Source of the DNA: Desulfovibrionales bacterium
Lineage (GTDB): Bacteria > Desulfobacterota > Desulfovibrionia > Desulfovibrionales > Desulfomicrobiaceae
DNA: 41,449 nucleotides
Assembly (NCBI GenBank): GCA_012727715.1
Contig: JAAYGN010000065.1
Location: 1-41,449, forward strand
Direction of reading: 5' to 3'
Positions 16,849 to 24,793 of this stretch are shown piece after piece. The notes under the pieces are model-generated. The model was given only the letters and a program-made list of their open reading frames with translations, was not told the origin of the DNA and made no database searches. Position 1 is the stretch's first letter, and every line of letters starts with the position of its first letter. The position numbers and the translations under genes are program-made.

Positions 16849-19146
16849 CTAGTATCCCTTGAACGGATTGGGACCGAGTTTGATTATTTCCTCTACAAAT
16901 TGGTCAATCATAGCAGGAAGCTCATTATATTCATCAATTGCCACCTGCATCTGCTTCACCCGTTCGGCTTCAATTCCAAGTTTGCCCAAAGTTTCAGCAA
17001 CATTATCCATGCGTCGATTACACAATTCCGAACCCTTGACAAAGTGGCACTGGTAGTCCTCTCCATACTTACAACCTAGGAGTAAGCAACCGTCTGCTCC
17101 CTTGGACATCGCATCAGCAATCCAGATGGTATTCACAGAACCCAAGCATCGGACCGGAATAATACGTACATAAGGGCTCCATTTCTTACCACGCAATGCC
17201 GCCATATCCAAAGCAGGATAGGCGTCATTTTCACAAGCCAGGATAAGCATTCGCGGTCCACCCACAGCCATATCATCAGGTACTTCCACTTCTTTGATCA
17301 TGGAACCGATCTGATCAACATTATAGTTGTCAAAGGAAATGACACGTTCTGGGCAGGCACCCATACAGGTACCGCAGCGACGACAACGAGAAGTATTGGG
17401 CATTGGATTGCCCTTTTCATCCTCATCCAAGGCACCAAAAGGACACTCCTCAGTGCAACGCTTACATTGTGTACACCGCATTAAATTAAACTTGGGATAC
17501 GACAAATCACCGGAACGAGGGTGTACGGCCATACCTCTGTTTGCAGACTCCAGGCACTGAATGGCTTTCAGAGCTGCACCAGCTGCGTCGGTCTCAGCTG
17601 TCGCCAAAGTCATGGGCTGGCGCACTGCACCAGCTGCATAAAATCCTGTCCGTCTGGTCTCATATGGAAAGCAGATAAAGTTGGAGTCTGCATATCCGCT
17701 AAAGCGATCCAGATCGGGCATGGCTGGCCCCTGTCGATAAGTGAGACGCAAAACAGGATCCAATGCTGTGGTGGGAACCATGCCAGTGGGTAGAACAAGC
17801 ATATCTACTTCGATTTCAACTCTGGAACCTAACAAGGTATCCTCTAGTACCACCACAATATCATCGTCGCCGCCGTCTCGAATTTCCTGAACAATACCCT
17901 TGGTCATCATAATACCAGGATCATTTTGTGCTGCTTTGTAATACAGCTCATTAATACCAGGTACCATCATGTGTTCATAGACAATAAGAGCTACACCATT
18001 ATGGAGAAACTCTCGAACATAATTAGCCTGCTTCAGAGCTGTCAGAGAAGTAAGCTCAGCACTATATTCCAAATGCCTATAGGTATCTTGTTTAATAAAA
18101 TTTGTTTTTGGCGTATCGTCTTCTTCCTTTTCCTTGTTTTCAGCAGCAGCCAAAGCAGCTTCCTTGGCTTCCTGTTCCTGCACTGCAAAAGGTGCCAACT
18201 TATCACCAAAACTCAGTAGAAACATAACTTTACTGGGTGGATTACCATCAGACTTGCGAACAATATCTCCGCTTTTGGCCATGGCTTCAAATTCGCGTGA
18301 TGTTACTACGTTTTTAAGCTTTCCATAACCAAAGGGGGACAGAGTTGATGTATTTTGTGGGGTCCAACCAGTAGCCAACACGACAGAACCAATGGCTATT
18401 TCTTGTTCTTCTTTACCTGTGCGTACAATCACTTGATATTGGCCAGGTGCTCCTGCAATACTGACTACTTCAGAACCAAGTAACACGCTGATGTTATCCG
18501 ATGCTTCAACATCAGCAATTTTTTTGTCCACACCAGTGGTGTGTGCTTTATCATATGGATGTTGCATAGGAATGGTCTTGTACATATCTGCAGCTGCACC
18601 ACCAAGAACATCCTTTTTCTCAACCAAGGTAACGTCATAGCCAATGGAAGCAACGTTAAGTGCTGCTGTTAGCCCTGCCCATCCACCGCCTATCACCAAA
18701 ACGTGACGTACAACTTCCCAAGGTTCTGTTTGCGGGATTTTGGATTTTTGCAGTTTGACGACACCCATATTGACATAGTCAGCAGCCATTTTATGCAACA
18801 ATTCTGGTGGTTGACCGGGCACTAATGCCTGGCCACTGGGGTCATCATAACACAAGACGCACAGCTCACGCAGGCTTACACGACTGACCGTAATAGCTGG
18901 TCCAAACTCATAAAAATCCCAATCCACACGTGGCGAAGTGCCACAAACACAAACTGAATCAATGGTACCGGCATCAATATCTGCCTGAATTAACGATCGT
19001 CCTTCCACGCTGGCCAGCTTGGGGTGTACCTTGACTACAGGGCAAAGATCACCCCACTTCTTCTGTACACCAGCAACCAATTGCTCAATATCAAGCATGC
19101 CGCCAAGGCTCGATTCGTCAAAATATACACCTATTTTGTCGGCCAT
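16849..19146 (-). CDS. qmoB: Quinone-interacting membrane-bound oxidoreductase subunit B
   Basis: This 765-residue flavoprotein is related to HdrA with an MvhD-like tail. The FAD-binding motif VIGGGWAGLTAAL lies near residue 151. Two ferredoxin-type clusters are in CTQCKRCTEECP and CRRCGTCMGACP (about residues 565-610), and the C-terminal MvhD-like domain contains CENDAYPALD, PVRCLGS and LLLGCKYGEDYQCH. A Lys/Glu-rich insert (about residues 330-345) is probably a surface loop. The protein is cytoplasmic and part of the electron path from quinol to APS reductase. It starts 3 bases after qmoA with GGGAGG in front. Confidence 0.95.
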   Translation of the reverse strand: MADKIGVYFDESSLGGMLDIEQLVAGVQKKWGDLCPVVKVHPKLASVEGRSLIQADIDAGTIDSVCVCGTSPRVDWDFYEFGPAITVSRVSLRELCVLCYDDPSGQALVPGQPPELLHKMAADYVNMGVVKLQKSKIPQTEPWEVVRHVLVIGGGWAGLTAALNVASIGYDVTLVEKKDVLGGAAADMYKTIPMQHPYDKAHTTGVDKKIADVEASDNISVLLGSEVVSIAGAPGQYQVIVRTGKEEQEIAIGSVVLATGWTPQNTSTLSPFGYGKLKNVVTSREFEAMAKSGDIVRKSDGNPPSKVMFLLSFGDKLAPFAVQEQEAKEAALAAAENKEKEEDDTPKTNFIKQDTYRHLEYSAELTSLTALKQANYVREFLHNGVALIVYEHMMVPGINELYYKAAQNDPGIMMTKGIVQEIRDGGDDDIVVVLEDTLLGSRVEIEVDMLVLPTGMVPTTALDPVLRLTYRQGPAMPDLDRFSGYADSNFICFPYETRRTGFYAAGAVRQPMTLATAETDAAGAALKAIQCLESANRGMAVHPRSGDLSYPKFNLMRCTQCKRCTEECPFGALDEDEKGNPMPNTSRCRRCGTCMGACPERVISFDNYNVDQIGSMIKEVEVPDDMAVGGPRMLILACENDAYPALDMAALRGKKWSPYVRIIPVRCLGSVNTIWIADAMSKGADGCLLLGCKYGEDYQCHFVKGSELCNRRMDNVAETLGKLGIEAERVKQMQVAIDEYNELPAMIDQFVEEIIKLGPNPFKGY

Positions 19147-19149
19147 GAC

Positions 19150-20391
19150 CTACCTCCCTCTCACAGTCTGAACTGCTTTCATCGCTGCTCCAGTACCAGA
19201 TTGAGCCGACTTCATCACGTCCAGAGGTTGTTTTGCACAGCCTGCGGCAAAAATACCTCGTTCTTCTCCACCTATAATAAAACCCTCAGCATCAACTGGG
19301 ACATCAAAAGGTAAAGAATTCTCTGCCAGGCTAGGCTGCATTCCTGTGGCCAATACCACAAGATCAAAGCGCTCAACTGATTTTGTGCCAGTCACGGCAT
19401 CCTCAACGGTTAGCCACACATCGTCTCCAGCTTTATCCTGTTCAACAGCAGCGACTTTACCTTTAACTGCGTGTACTTTTTCATCAGCCAGGATTTTTGC
19501 TGCAAAATTTTCATACAGCCCCGGTGTACGTAAATCGATATAAAAAATTGTAATATCAGCACCTGGATTTTGCTCTCGAACATATTGAGCCTGCTTTAAC
19601 GATGCCATACAGCAAATATAGGAACAATATCCTAAATGATTTTCATCGCGCGAACCAGCACACTGCACAAAAGCAACTTTCTTGGGCGCGCGACCGTCAG
19701 AAGGTCTAACTACCTTTCCTTGAGTTGGACCAAAGGCTGATGCAATACGTTCCATTTGCATATTGGTAATACAATTTTTTATTTCACCTGCGCCGAGATT
19801 GGTCAGTCGGGTTACATCATAAGGTTTCCAACCAGTGGCAATGACTATGGACCCAACATTTAAGTTAATGACACGTGCTTCTTCACTTAAATCAAGATAT
19901 TCGTTTTCTGCTACCAGTGCTAAATCAGCATCACTCAGACTTGCCTTATCAACCACATAACGTTGAGGAAAAGCAAAAGGAGCATCCATGTAAACTGCTT
20001 TACGTGTCGTGAGACCAAACTCAAAATCACTGGGAGTTTCAGAAGTCAAAGCAGAACAAAGCTCAGATAGATCAGGGCTGTTGGGAGCAGAGTGTCGGGG
20101 CTGTATTGTCACCGTCACATCATAATTGCCCGCAGATCCTTCCACCTTGCTCACTTCTGCTAAGGTAAAAAATTTAACTTTAGGATTATTTTTGATCCGC
20201 TGATACTGGATTTCCAAGCCACACGATGGTGGGCACAGTTTTGGGAAATACTTGTTCAGCTGCATTACGCGTCCACCCAGAAATGCTGTCTTCTCAATAA
20301 TGAAGACCTCATGGCCGAGCTCTGCGGCCTCTAGGGCGGCGGTGATTCCAGCGAACCCACCACCGATGACCAGTATGCTGTTGCTAGCCAT
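19150..20391 (-). CDS. qmoA: Quinone-interacting membrane-bound oxidoreductase subunit A
   Basis: The 413-residue protein is an HdrA-like flavoprotein. The dinucleotide fold starts at once with LVIGGGFAGITAALEAAELG, followed by the Cys motif KLCPPSCGLEIQY and the region CAGSRDENHLGYCSYICCMASLKQA. It lacks the ferredoxin-type clusters of methanogen HdrA. The frame is open to 20454, but the ATG at 20391 is chosen because GGGAGGA lies just upstream and the FAD motif begins 8 residues later. It is first in the qmoABCD unit, which is separated from aprA by a terminator, so qmo should have its own promoter. Confidence 0.95.
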   Translation of the reverse strand: MASNSILVIGGGFAGITAALEAAELGHEVFIIEKTAFLGGRVMQLNKYFPKLCPPSCGLEIQYQRIKNNPKVKFFTLAEVSKVEGSAGNYDVTVTIQPRHSAPNSPDLSELCSALTSETPSDFEFGLTTRKAVYMDAPFAFPQRYVVDKASLSDADLALVAENEYLDLSEEARVINLNVGSIVIATGWKPYDVTRLTNLGAGEIKNCITNMQMERIASAFGPTQGKVVRPSDGRAPKKVAFVQCAGSRDENHLGYCSYICCMASLKQAQYVREQNPGADITIFYIDLRTPGLYENFAAKILADEKVHAVKGKVAAVEQDKAGDDVWLTVEDAVTGTKSVERFDLVVLATGMQPSLAENSLPFDVPVDAEGFIIGGEERGIFAAGCAKQPLDVMKSAQSGTGAAMKAVQTVRGR

Positions 20392-20437
20392 TAAGATTCC
20401 TCCCAGAACGTTCACGTTGAAGGCCATAAAAAATGAA

Positions 20438-20499
20438 TAGAATGGCCCAAACATAATCTATAACAGCAAGAGGTTACAGATCATGTATAGACCATTCTA
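20438..20499. repeat. 8-base inverted repeat in the qmo upstream region
   Basis: TAGAATGG at 20438-20445 and CCATTCTA at 20492-20499 are perfectly inverted, 46 bases apart, in the 124-base stretch between the apr terminator and qmoA. I found no convincing -35/-10 pair and no Rex-like site here. The repeat might flank the qmo promoter, or be chance. Confidence 0.25.
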
Positions 20500-20515
20500 C
20501 TTCCCGATACAGAAA

Positions 20516-20544
20516 AGGGGCTGTGGATTGGACCCACAGCCCCT
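20516..20544 (-). terminator. Terminator of the aprBA operon
   Basis: A perfect 11-base-pair stem (AGGGGCTGTGG with CCACAGCCCCT) around a short loop is followed on the minus strand by a short T tract. It lies 12 bases after the aprA stop. Confidence 0.88.
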
Positions 20545-20555
20545 CGGCCCATAAA

Positions 20556-22544
20556 CTAGTCAGGGATGATCTGATAGTAATGTCTCTTGAAAATCTCAGT
20601 TTCACCAGTGGCCGGATTGAACTTGGAGTTAACAAAGCACTTCCACTTGGCATCATCCAGACCCATGAAGTCCGCACGATAGTAGAAACCGGGATAACGG
20701 CTCTCCTGACGGAACCGAATGTGCTGCATATGCAGACGAACGGTCCAAAGTCTATGATACTGTTCCCAGCAACGTAACAGCTCATGTAGGTCACGAGCAG
20801 CCAGTTTCTGGGAGTCTTCTTCCAACATATCGAGCAGGTGGAAACCTGTGTCGAGCAATTTCTCGGAAGTAGTATAAAGAGTAGATACACCACCACCATA
20901 CTCATCTGTGCACTTGATCAAGCGCATCATGAAGTTATTTGGTGAAATGAAGTTCGGGTTGATAACCGGATCAGTGGATGCACCCTTGAATTCTTCGTAA
21001 GTGTACCAAGGCTGATAGATCTCTTTTTTCAAATCTTCAGCAGAAGCATTCAAAGTAGGAGCGAAATCCTTGTGATCAACACAATAGCGCACCATTTGTT
21101 TACCAACAATACGACCTTCAGCATGGGATCCGGAAGAGAACTTATGTCCGGAAGCACCAACACCATCAGCACAGGTAAACAGACCGTTGACAGTAGTCAT
21201 ACGGTTGTAAACCTTACCATTAGCAGCTTTAACTTTATATTCTTCAGGAACCCAAGGCTCGTTCGGACCAGATACCCAGATACCGCAACAGCCGGAGTGA
21301 GAACCAAGGAGATACGGTTCAGTGGGCATAATCTCAGATCCAACTTCTTCAGGCTTGATATTCATGGCTGCCCACAAGTTAGCCTGACCTACGCACATAT
21401 CCAGGAAGTCTTCCCAAGCTTCAGATTCCAGATGTTTCTGTTCAGCCTTGGACAAGTTAGCAAAGGTGGTCTGCAGAGCAGTAGCAGTATCCATATAGAT
21501 GGGACCGCGGCCTTCGCGCATTTCACGAAGCATCATGTGGTTACGCAAGCAGGTAGGAATAACATGACCCTTGGCATATCCACGATCTTCGTATGGCTTC
21601 AACATCGCACGGTTGGTGACACAATAATCTTCGCCCTTGGCGTTGGTAGCTTTTGCTTTAAAAAGCAGAAACCATGCACCAACAGGTCCGTAACCATCTT
21701 TAAAACGGGCTGGGACGAAACGGTTTTCCATCATGGTCATTTCTGCGCCAACCTGAGCACACATGGTGTAGGTAGAGCCAGCGTTCCAAACAGGATACCA
21801 GGCACGACCGAGACCTTCACCTGTGGAGCGAGGACGATAAACGTTAACTGCGCCACCACAAGCTACGGACATGGCCTTAGCTTTAATGATATACACTTTG
21901 TTTTCACGAACAGAAAAACCAACTGCACCAGCAATCTGGTTAGGTACTTTGGCGTCCAAAAGGAGCTTCACGATGAACAGGCGTTCGATATAACGGTCTT
22001 CACCCAAAGCATTTTTAGCAGCTTCAGCTACGATCACCTTGTAAGACTCACCATTGATCATAATCTGCCAGCGACCGGAACGCACAGGGTCATCGCCTTT
22101 ACGCAGAGACAGGCCTTCTTTTTTTGCAGAAGCGCCATCCAGGTTTTTCCCATCTTTTTTAATCCAGCAAGGCAGACCCCACTCTTCAAAAAGATGCACG
22201 GAATCGTCAACGTGACGGCCCAGGTCAAAAATCAAATCTTCACGAACCAGACCCATGAGGTCTGTGCGGACCATGCGCACATAATCATCTGCTTCGTTTT
22301 CTTTACCAATATATGTATTAATAGCGGAAAGACCCTGAGCAACAGCACCACCACGGTCCAAAGCAGCTTTGTCCACTAAAAGCATTTTTACGCCCAGAGG
22401 ATCGCCCCAGCGAACGGCTTCTACTGCGGTACCACAATTACCCATGCCGCCACCGACCATCAACAGATCGGTTTCAAGCTCCACTACTTCCGGCTCACCC
22501 AAAGGCAGGCCTTTAATCACATCTTTAATAGGAATTTGAGCCAT
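20556..22544 (-). CDS. aprA: Adenylylsulfate reductase alpha subunit
   Basis: This 662-residue flavoprotein reduces APS to sulfite and AMP in the cytoplasm. Near the N-terminus is the FAD-binding motif MVGGGMGNCGTAVEA (about residues 30-44), then DRGGAVAQGLSAINTY. Middle and C-terminal segments (GSHSGCCGIWVSG, FSSGSHAEGRIVGKQMVRY, WTVRLHMQHIRFRQESRYPGFYYR) are typical of AprA. The length is normal. AGGAGG precedes the ATG, and aprB ends 37 bases upstream. It receives electrons from AprB and, ultimately, Qmo. Confidence 0.98.
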   Translation of the reverse strand: MAQIPIKDVIKGLPLGEPEVVELETDLLMVGGGMGNCGTAVEAVRWGDPLGVKMLLVDKAALDRGGAVAQGLSAINTYIGKENEADDYVRMVRTDLMGLVREDLIFDLGRHVDDSVHLFEEWGLPCWIKKDGKNLDGASAKKEGLSLRKGDDPVRSGRWQIMINGESYKVIVAEAAKNALGEDRYIERLFIVKLLLDAKVPNQIAGAVGFSVRENKVYIIKAKAMSVACGGAVNVYRPRSTGEGLGRAWYPVWNAGSTYTMCAQVGAEMTMMENRFVPARFKDGYGPVGAWFLLFKAKATNAKGEDYCVTNRAMLKPYEDRGYAKGHVIPTCLRNHMMLREMREGRGPIYMDTATALQTTFANLSKAEQKHLESEAWEDFLDMCVGQANLWAAMNIKPEEVGSEIMPTEPYLLGSHSGCCGIWVSGPNEPWVPEEYKVKAANGKVYNRMTTVNGLFTCADGVGASGHKFSSGSHAEGRIVGKQMVRYCVDHKDFAPTLNASAEDLKKEIYQPWYTYEEFKGASTDPVINPNFISPNNFMMRLIKCTDEYGGGVSTLYTTSEKLLDTGFHLLDMLEEDSQKLAARDLHELLRCWEQYHRLWTVRLHMQHIRFRQESRYPGFYYRADFMGLDDAKWKCFVNSKFNPATGETEIFKRHYYQIIPD

Positions 22545-22581
22545 ATGTTCCTCCTAAAATTTTCGTTTGCTCAAAGCAGGC

Positions 22582-23070
22582 TTACGCAACAGCCGACTTG
22601 TAGGTGATCTTCATATCCGCTTCAGCTATCTCAAACTTCTTGCCCAAGGCTTCTTTTGGAGCCGTCAGAGCTGTCTCAGTATAGAGCAATTCATTTTCAA
22701 GATCGCCAGGTTCGGGCTTGCCAGCAAAAGGATCAATGGAACCTTCTGGAGTTGTGCGTACCGGGAATTTAAAACGCTTTACCTCACCATTGCGGAACTG
22801 AACAGTCCACATGATATCTTCGGCACTACGCAGAGGAATACAAGTTCCGCCCATGGGGGCAAAGTCGGCATAGGGACGTGCAGTGATAGCACCTTGAGGA
22901 CAAATTTTGATGCAGGAATAGCATTCCCAGCAGGCTGCAGGCTCCTGGTTGTACGCCTTCATCTCCACAGGGTCGAGGATCATCAGGTCATTAGGACAGA
23001 TGTACATGCAGGCAGTCTTGTCACCGCCCTTGCATCCATCACATTTTGCTGGATCGACATAGGTTGGCAT
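22582..23070 (-). CDS. aprB: Adenylylsulfate reductase beta subunit
   Basis: The 162-residue subunit carries two [4Fe-4S] clusters, bound by CDGCKGGDKTACMYICP (with the long spacing typical of AprB) and CWECYSCIKICP. A C-terminal tail wraps the alpha subunit in known structures. It passes electrons to the FAD of AprA. GGAGG precedes the start. The promoter and a Rex-like site lie about 70-110 bases upstream. Confidence 0.98.
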   Translation of the reverse strand: MPTYVDPAKCDGCKGGDKTACMYICPNDLMILDPVEMKAYNQEPAACWECYSCIKICPQGAITARPYADFAPMGGTCIPLRSAEDIMWTVQFRNGEVKRFKFPVRTTPEGSIDPFAGKPEPGDLENELLYTETALTAPKEALGKKFEIAEADMKITYKSAVA

Positions 23071-23142
23071 AATTCCTCCAAATAAAAAGTTAGAATAACT
23101 TAACCGCTAGGCCAAAACAAAATCCACTTTGAAGCATATAGC

Positions 23143-23160
23143 TTGTGAATCTTTTATCGA
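23143..23160 (-). promoter_or_regulatory. Rex-like operator over the aprBA promoter
   Basis: On the plus strand the site reads TTGTGAATCTTTTATCGA. One half-site (TTGTGAA) is perfect for the Rex consensus TTGTKAA-N4-TTMACAA and the other is degenerate. It covers the proposed -10 element and start region of aprBA. Rex is an NADH/NAD-sensing repressor known to control sat in Desulfovibrio vulgaris. Confidence 0.5.
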
Positions 23161-23179
23161 AGACAACTTTGGTAGTCAA
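23151..23179 (-). promoter_or_regulatory. Sigma70-type promoter of aprBA
   Basis: On the minus strand, TTGACT, a 17-base spacer and TAAAAG form a good -35/-10 pair, placing the transcript start near 23144. The 5' leader of aprB mRNA would be about 75 bases. Confidence 0.55.
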
Positions 23180-23227
23180 GCTAATATAATTGAGACTACT
23201 TTGCAACTAGTTCTTAATAAATAGACT

Positions 23228-23251
23228 GCAGGGCAGAATTTTCTGCCCTGC
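23228..23251 (-). terminator. Terminator after sat
   Basis: A near-perfect GC-rich hairpin (GCAGGGCAGA with TCTGCCCTGC, four-base loop) starts 7 bases after the sat stop. On the minus strand it is followed by an A/T-rich stretch with a modest T content. It separates sat from aprBA. Confidence 0.75.
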
Positions 23252-23257
23252 GATAAA

Positions 23258-24526
23258 TTACATCTTGGTTGCAGCAGCGTGGCTCTGCATTTTGATTTCC
23301 ACCTTTTCGGTCAGGCCAGCATAGTATTCTCGAAGGATATCCAAAACTTCATCGCGGCCAAAATGGTCTGCAACAGGAGCACCTTCGGACAGAGCCTTGC
23401 GCAGCTTGGTTCCGGAAAGTACAACACGGTCTTCCTTACTATGTGGGCAGGTGCGCAAAGAAGCCATGCCGTCACACTTGTAGCAATAGAAAGTCCAGTC
23501 AATCTTCATGGGCTGAGTGATCAAATCCTTGCCAGCTCCCAGGTTTTTGGGAATACGATCAAAGATTTCCTGAGCTTCAAACAAGCCATAGAAGTCACCC
23601 ACACCAGCGTGGTCACGACCAATCAGCATATCGGAAACACCATAATTCTGACGGAAAGTGGCGTGGAGCAGACCCTCGCGAGGACCTGCATAGCGCATAT
23701 CCAAAGGATAGCCGCCCTGTACAACATTAGCCTTTACAAAGTACTTGTCGATGAGCGTATCAATACATTTAATGCGCACTTCAGCAGGAATATCGCCAGG
23801 CTTCAAGTTGCCAACCAGTGAGTGAATGAATACGCCATCACATACTTCCACAGCAATCTTGGCCAAAAACTCATGGGAACGGTGCATGGGGTTACGCAGC
23901 TGGAGAGCAGCAACTTTGCTCCATCCCTTTTCTTCAAAGGTCTTGCGAGCTTCAGCAGGAGACATGTAGCAACCTGGGAATCTTTCCCGATAATCGCCTT
24001 CAGATAAAACTTTGACCGGACCAGCAATATTGTATTTCTTCTGGGCCATTACCATTTGTACACCAGGATGATCCTTGGGGGCAATTTCCCAAAACTTGTC
24101 GCCGGCAGACTCTTCGCCCTGCCCCTTATAAACTTTTTCGCATTCCCATTTCTTGTCAGCATCGGTCATTTCGTAGACTTCAGCGACCTTCATGGTTGCC
24201 ATGAATACACCCTTTTTAGGATCAAACAGAGCAATCTCTTCGCCAACTGCAACGTTTTCATCAGTGTCCAATGTTACAGGCACAGGCCAAAAAGTACCGT
24301 CAGCCAAAGTGAAGTTTTCACACACAGACTTCCAATCAGCTTTGGACATAAATCCATTCAGTGGACTAAAACCACCAATGCCCATCATGATCAAGTCACC
24401 TTTGGCACGAGGGCTAATTTCAATTTTCTTTAAACCTTCAGCCTTTTTTTGCTCGGCAGCTAATTCAGCGCCCTCTAGAAGACAGCAAACCAGACCTTTT
24501 CCACCATGCGGGGGTACGAGAGCCAT
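23258..24526 (-). CDS. sat: Sulfate adenylyltransferase (ATP sulfurylase)
   Basis: The 422-residue enzyme activates sulfate with ATP to APS and pyrophosphate. Active-site motifs are [12 protein letters not shown] (QxRNP and HxxH), [12 protein letters not shown], and a zinc-type Cys/His cluster in [15 protein letters not shown]. It is the homo-oligomeric type used by sulfate reducers. Two ATGs are possible. The one at 24532 touches the AGGAGG ribosome binding site, while the one at 24526 has the normal six-base spacing and is chosen (protein start [11 protein letters not shown]). A Rex-like site lies between the likely promoter and the start. Confidence 0.97.
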   Translation of the reverse strand: MALVPPHGGKGLVCCLLEGAELAAEQKKAEGLKKIEISPRAKGDLIMMGIGGFSPLNGFMSKADWKSVCENFTLADGTFWPVPVTLDTDENVAVGEEIALFDPKKGVFMATMKVAEVYEMTDADKKWECEKVYKGQGEESAGDKFWEIAPKDHPGVQMVMAQKKYNIAGPVKVLSEGDYRERFPGCYMSPAEARKTFEEKGWSKVAALQLRNPMHRSHEFLAKIAVEVCDGVFIHSLVGNLKPGDIPAEVRIKCIDTLIDKYFVKANVVQGGYPLDMRYAGPREGLLHATFRQNYGVSDMLIGRDHAGVGDFYGLFEAQEIFDRIPKNLGAGKDLITQPMKIDWTFYCYKCDGMASLRTCPHSKEDRVVLSGTKLRKALSEGAPVADHFGRDEVLDILREYYAGLTEKVEIKMQSHAAATKM

Positions 24527-24547
24527 AGTCATCCTCCTAAATATAGT

Positions 24548-24565
24548 TTGTTTTTATTTTCACAA
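24548..24565 (-). promoter_or_regulatory. Rex-like operator upstream of sat
   Basis: On the plus strand the site reads TTGTTTTTATTTTCACAA: one half-site (TTCACAA) is perfect and the outer TTGT of the other is kept. It lies 22 bases before the chosen sat start, downstream of the candidate promoter. The D. vulgaris sat gene is an established Rex target, which supports the call. Confidence 0.6.
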
Positions 24566-24584
24566 AGCTCAAAACGGAGATTTC

Positions 24585-24613
24585 AATTTGCTTGCCGTTG
24601 AGCATATTGTCAA
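24585..24613 (-). promoter_or_regulatory. Candidate promoter of sat
   Basis: On the minus strand a perfect TTGACA is followed after 17 bases by CAAATT, a weak -10. No better -10 is seen at 16 or 18 bases. The start point would be about 50 bases before the sat ATG, just ahead of the Rex-like site. Confidence 0.4.
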
Positions 24614-24716
24614 CCTCTTTTGTGATTTTTTTATCAATCTACCCTTTAACGGTATGAAAATGTAACCAACTTATTGTGTTTACACGCTCATAGCAAGATT
24701 GTCTTTCAATAAAATA

Positions 24717-24745
24717 TTGACCAAGAGCGATAAATAACATAAATT
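24717..24745 (+). promoter_or_regulatory. Candidate promoter of the AroA-like fusion gene
   Basis: TTGACC, a 17-base spacer and TAAATT form a reasonable sigma70 pair in the 267-base region shared with the divergent sat gene. The region between this and the sat promoter shows no other clear signal. Confidence 0.45.
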
Positions 24746-24793
24746 TATAGAATATATAAGAGTAAAACATCTTTCAAGCCAAAACAACAGCAC

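Noticed and set aside
20392-20515. Rex-like site before qmoA
   Set aside because: No TTGTKAA or TTMACAA half-site occurs in the region.
24527-24532. ATG at 24532 as sat start
   Set aside because: It directly touches the AGGAGG sequence, leaving no spacing; the ATG at 24526 has six bases and fits the family start.
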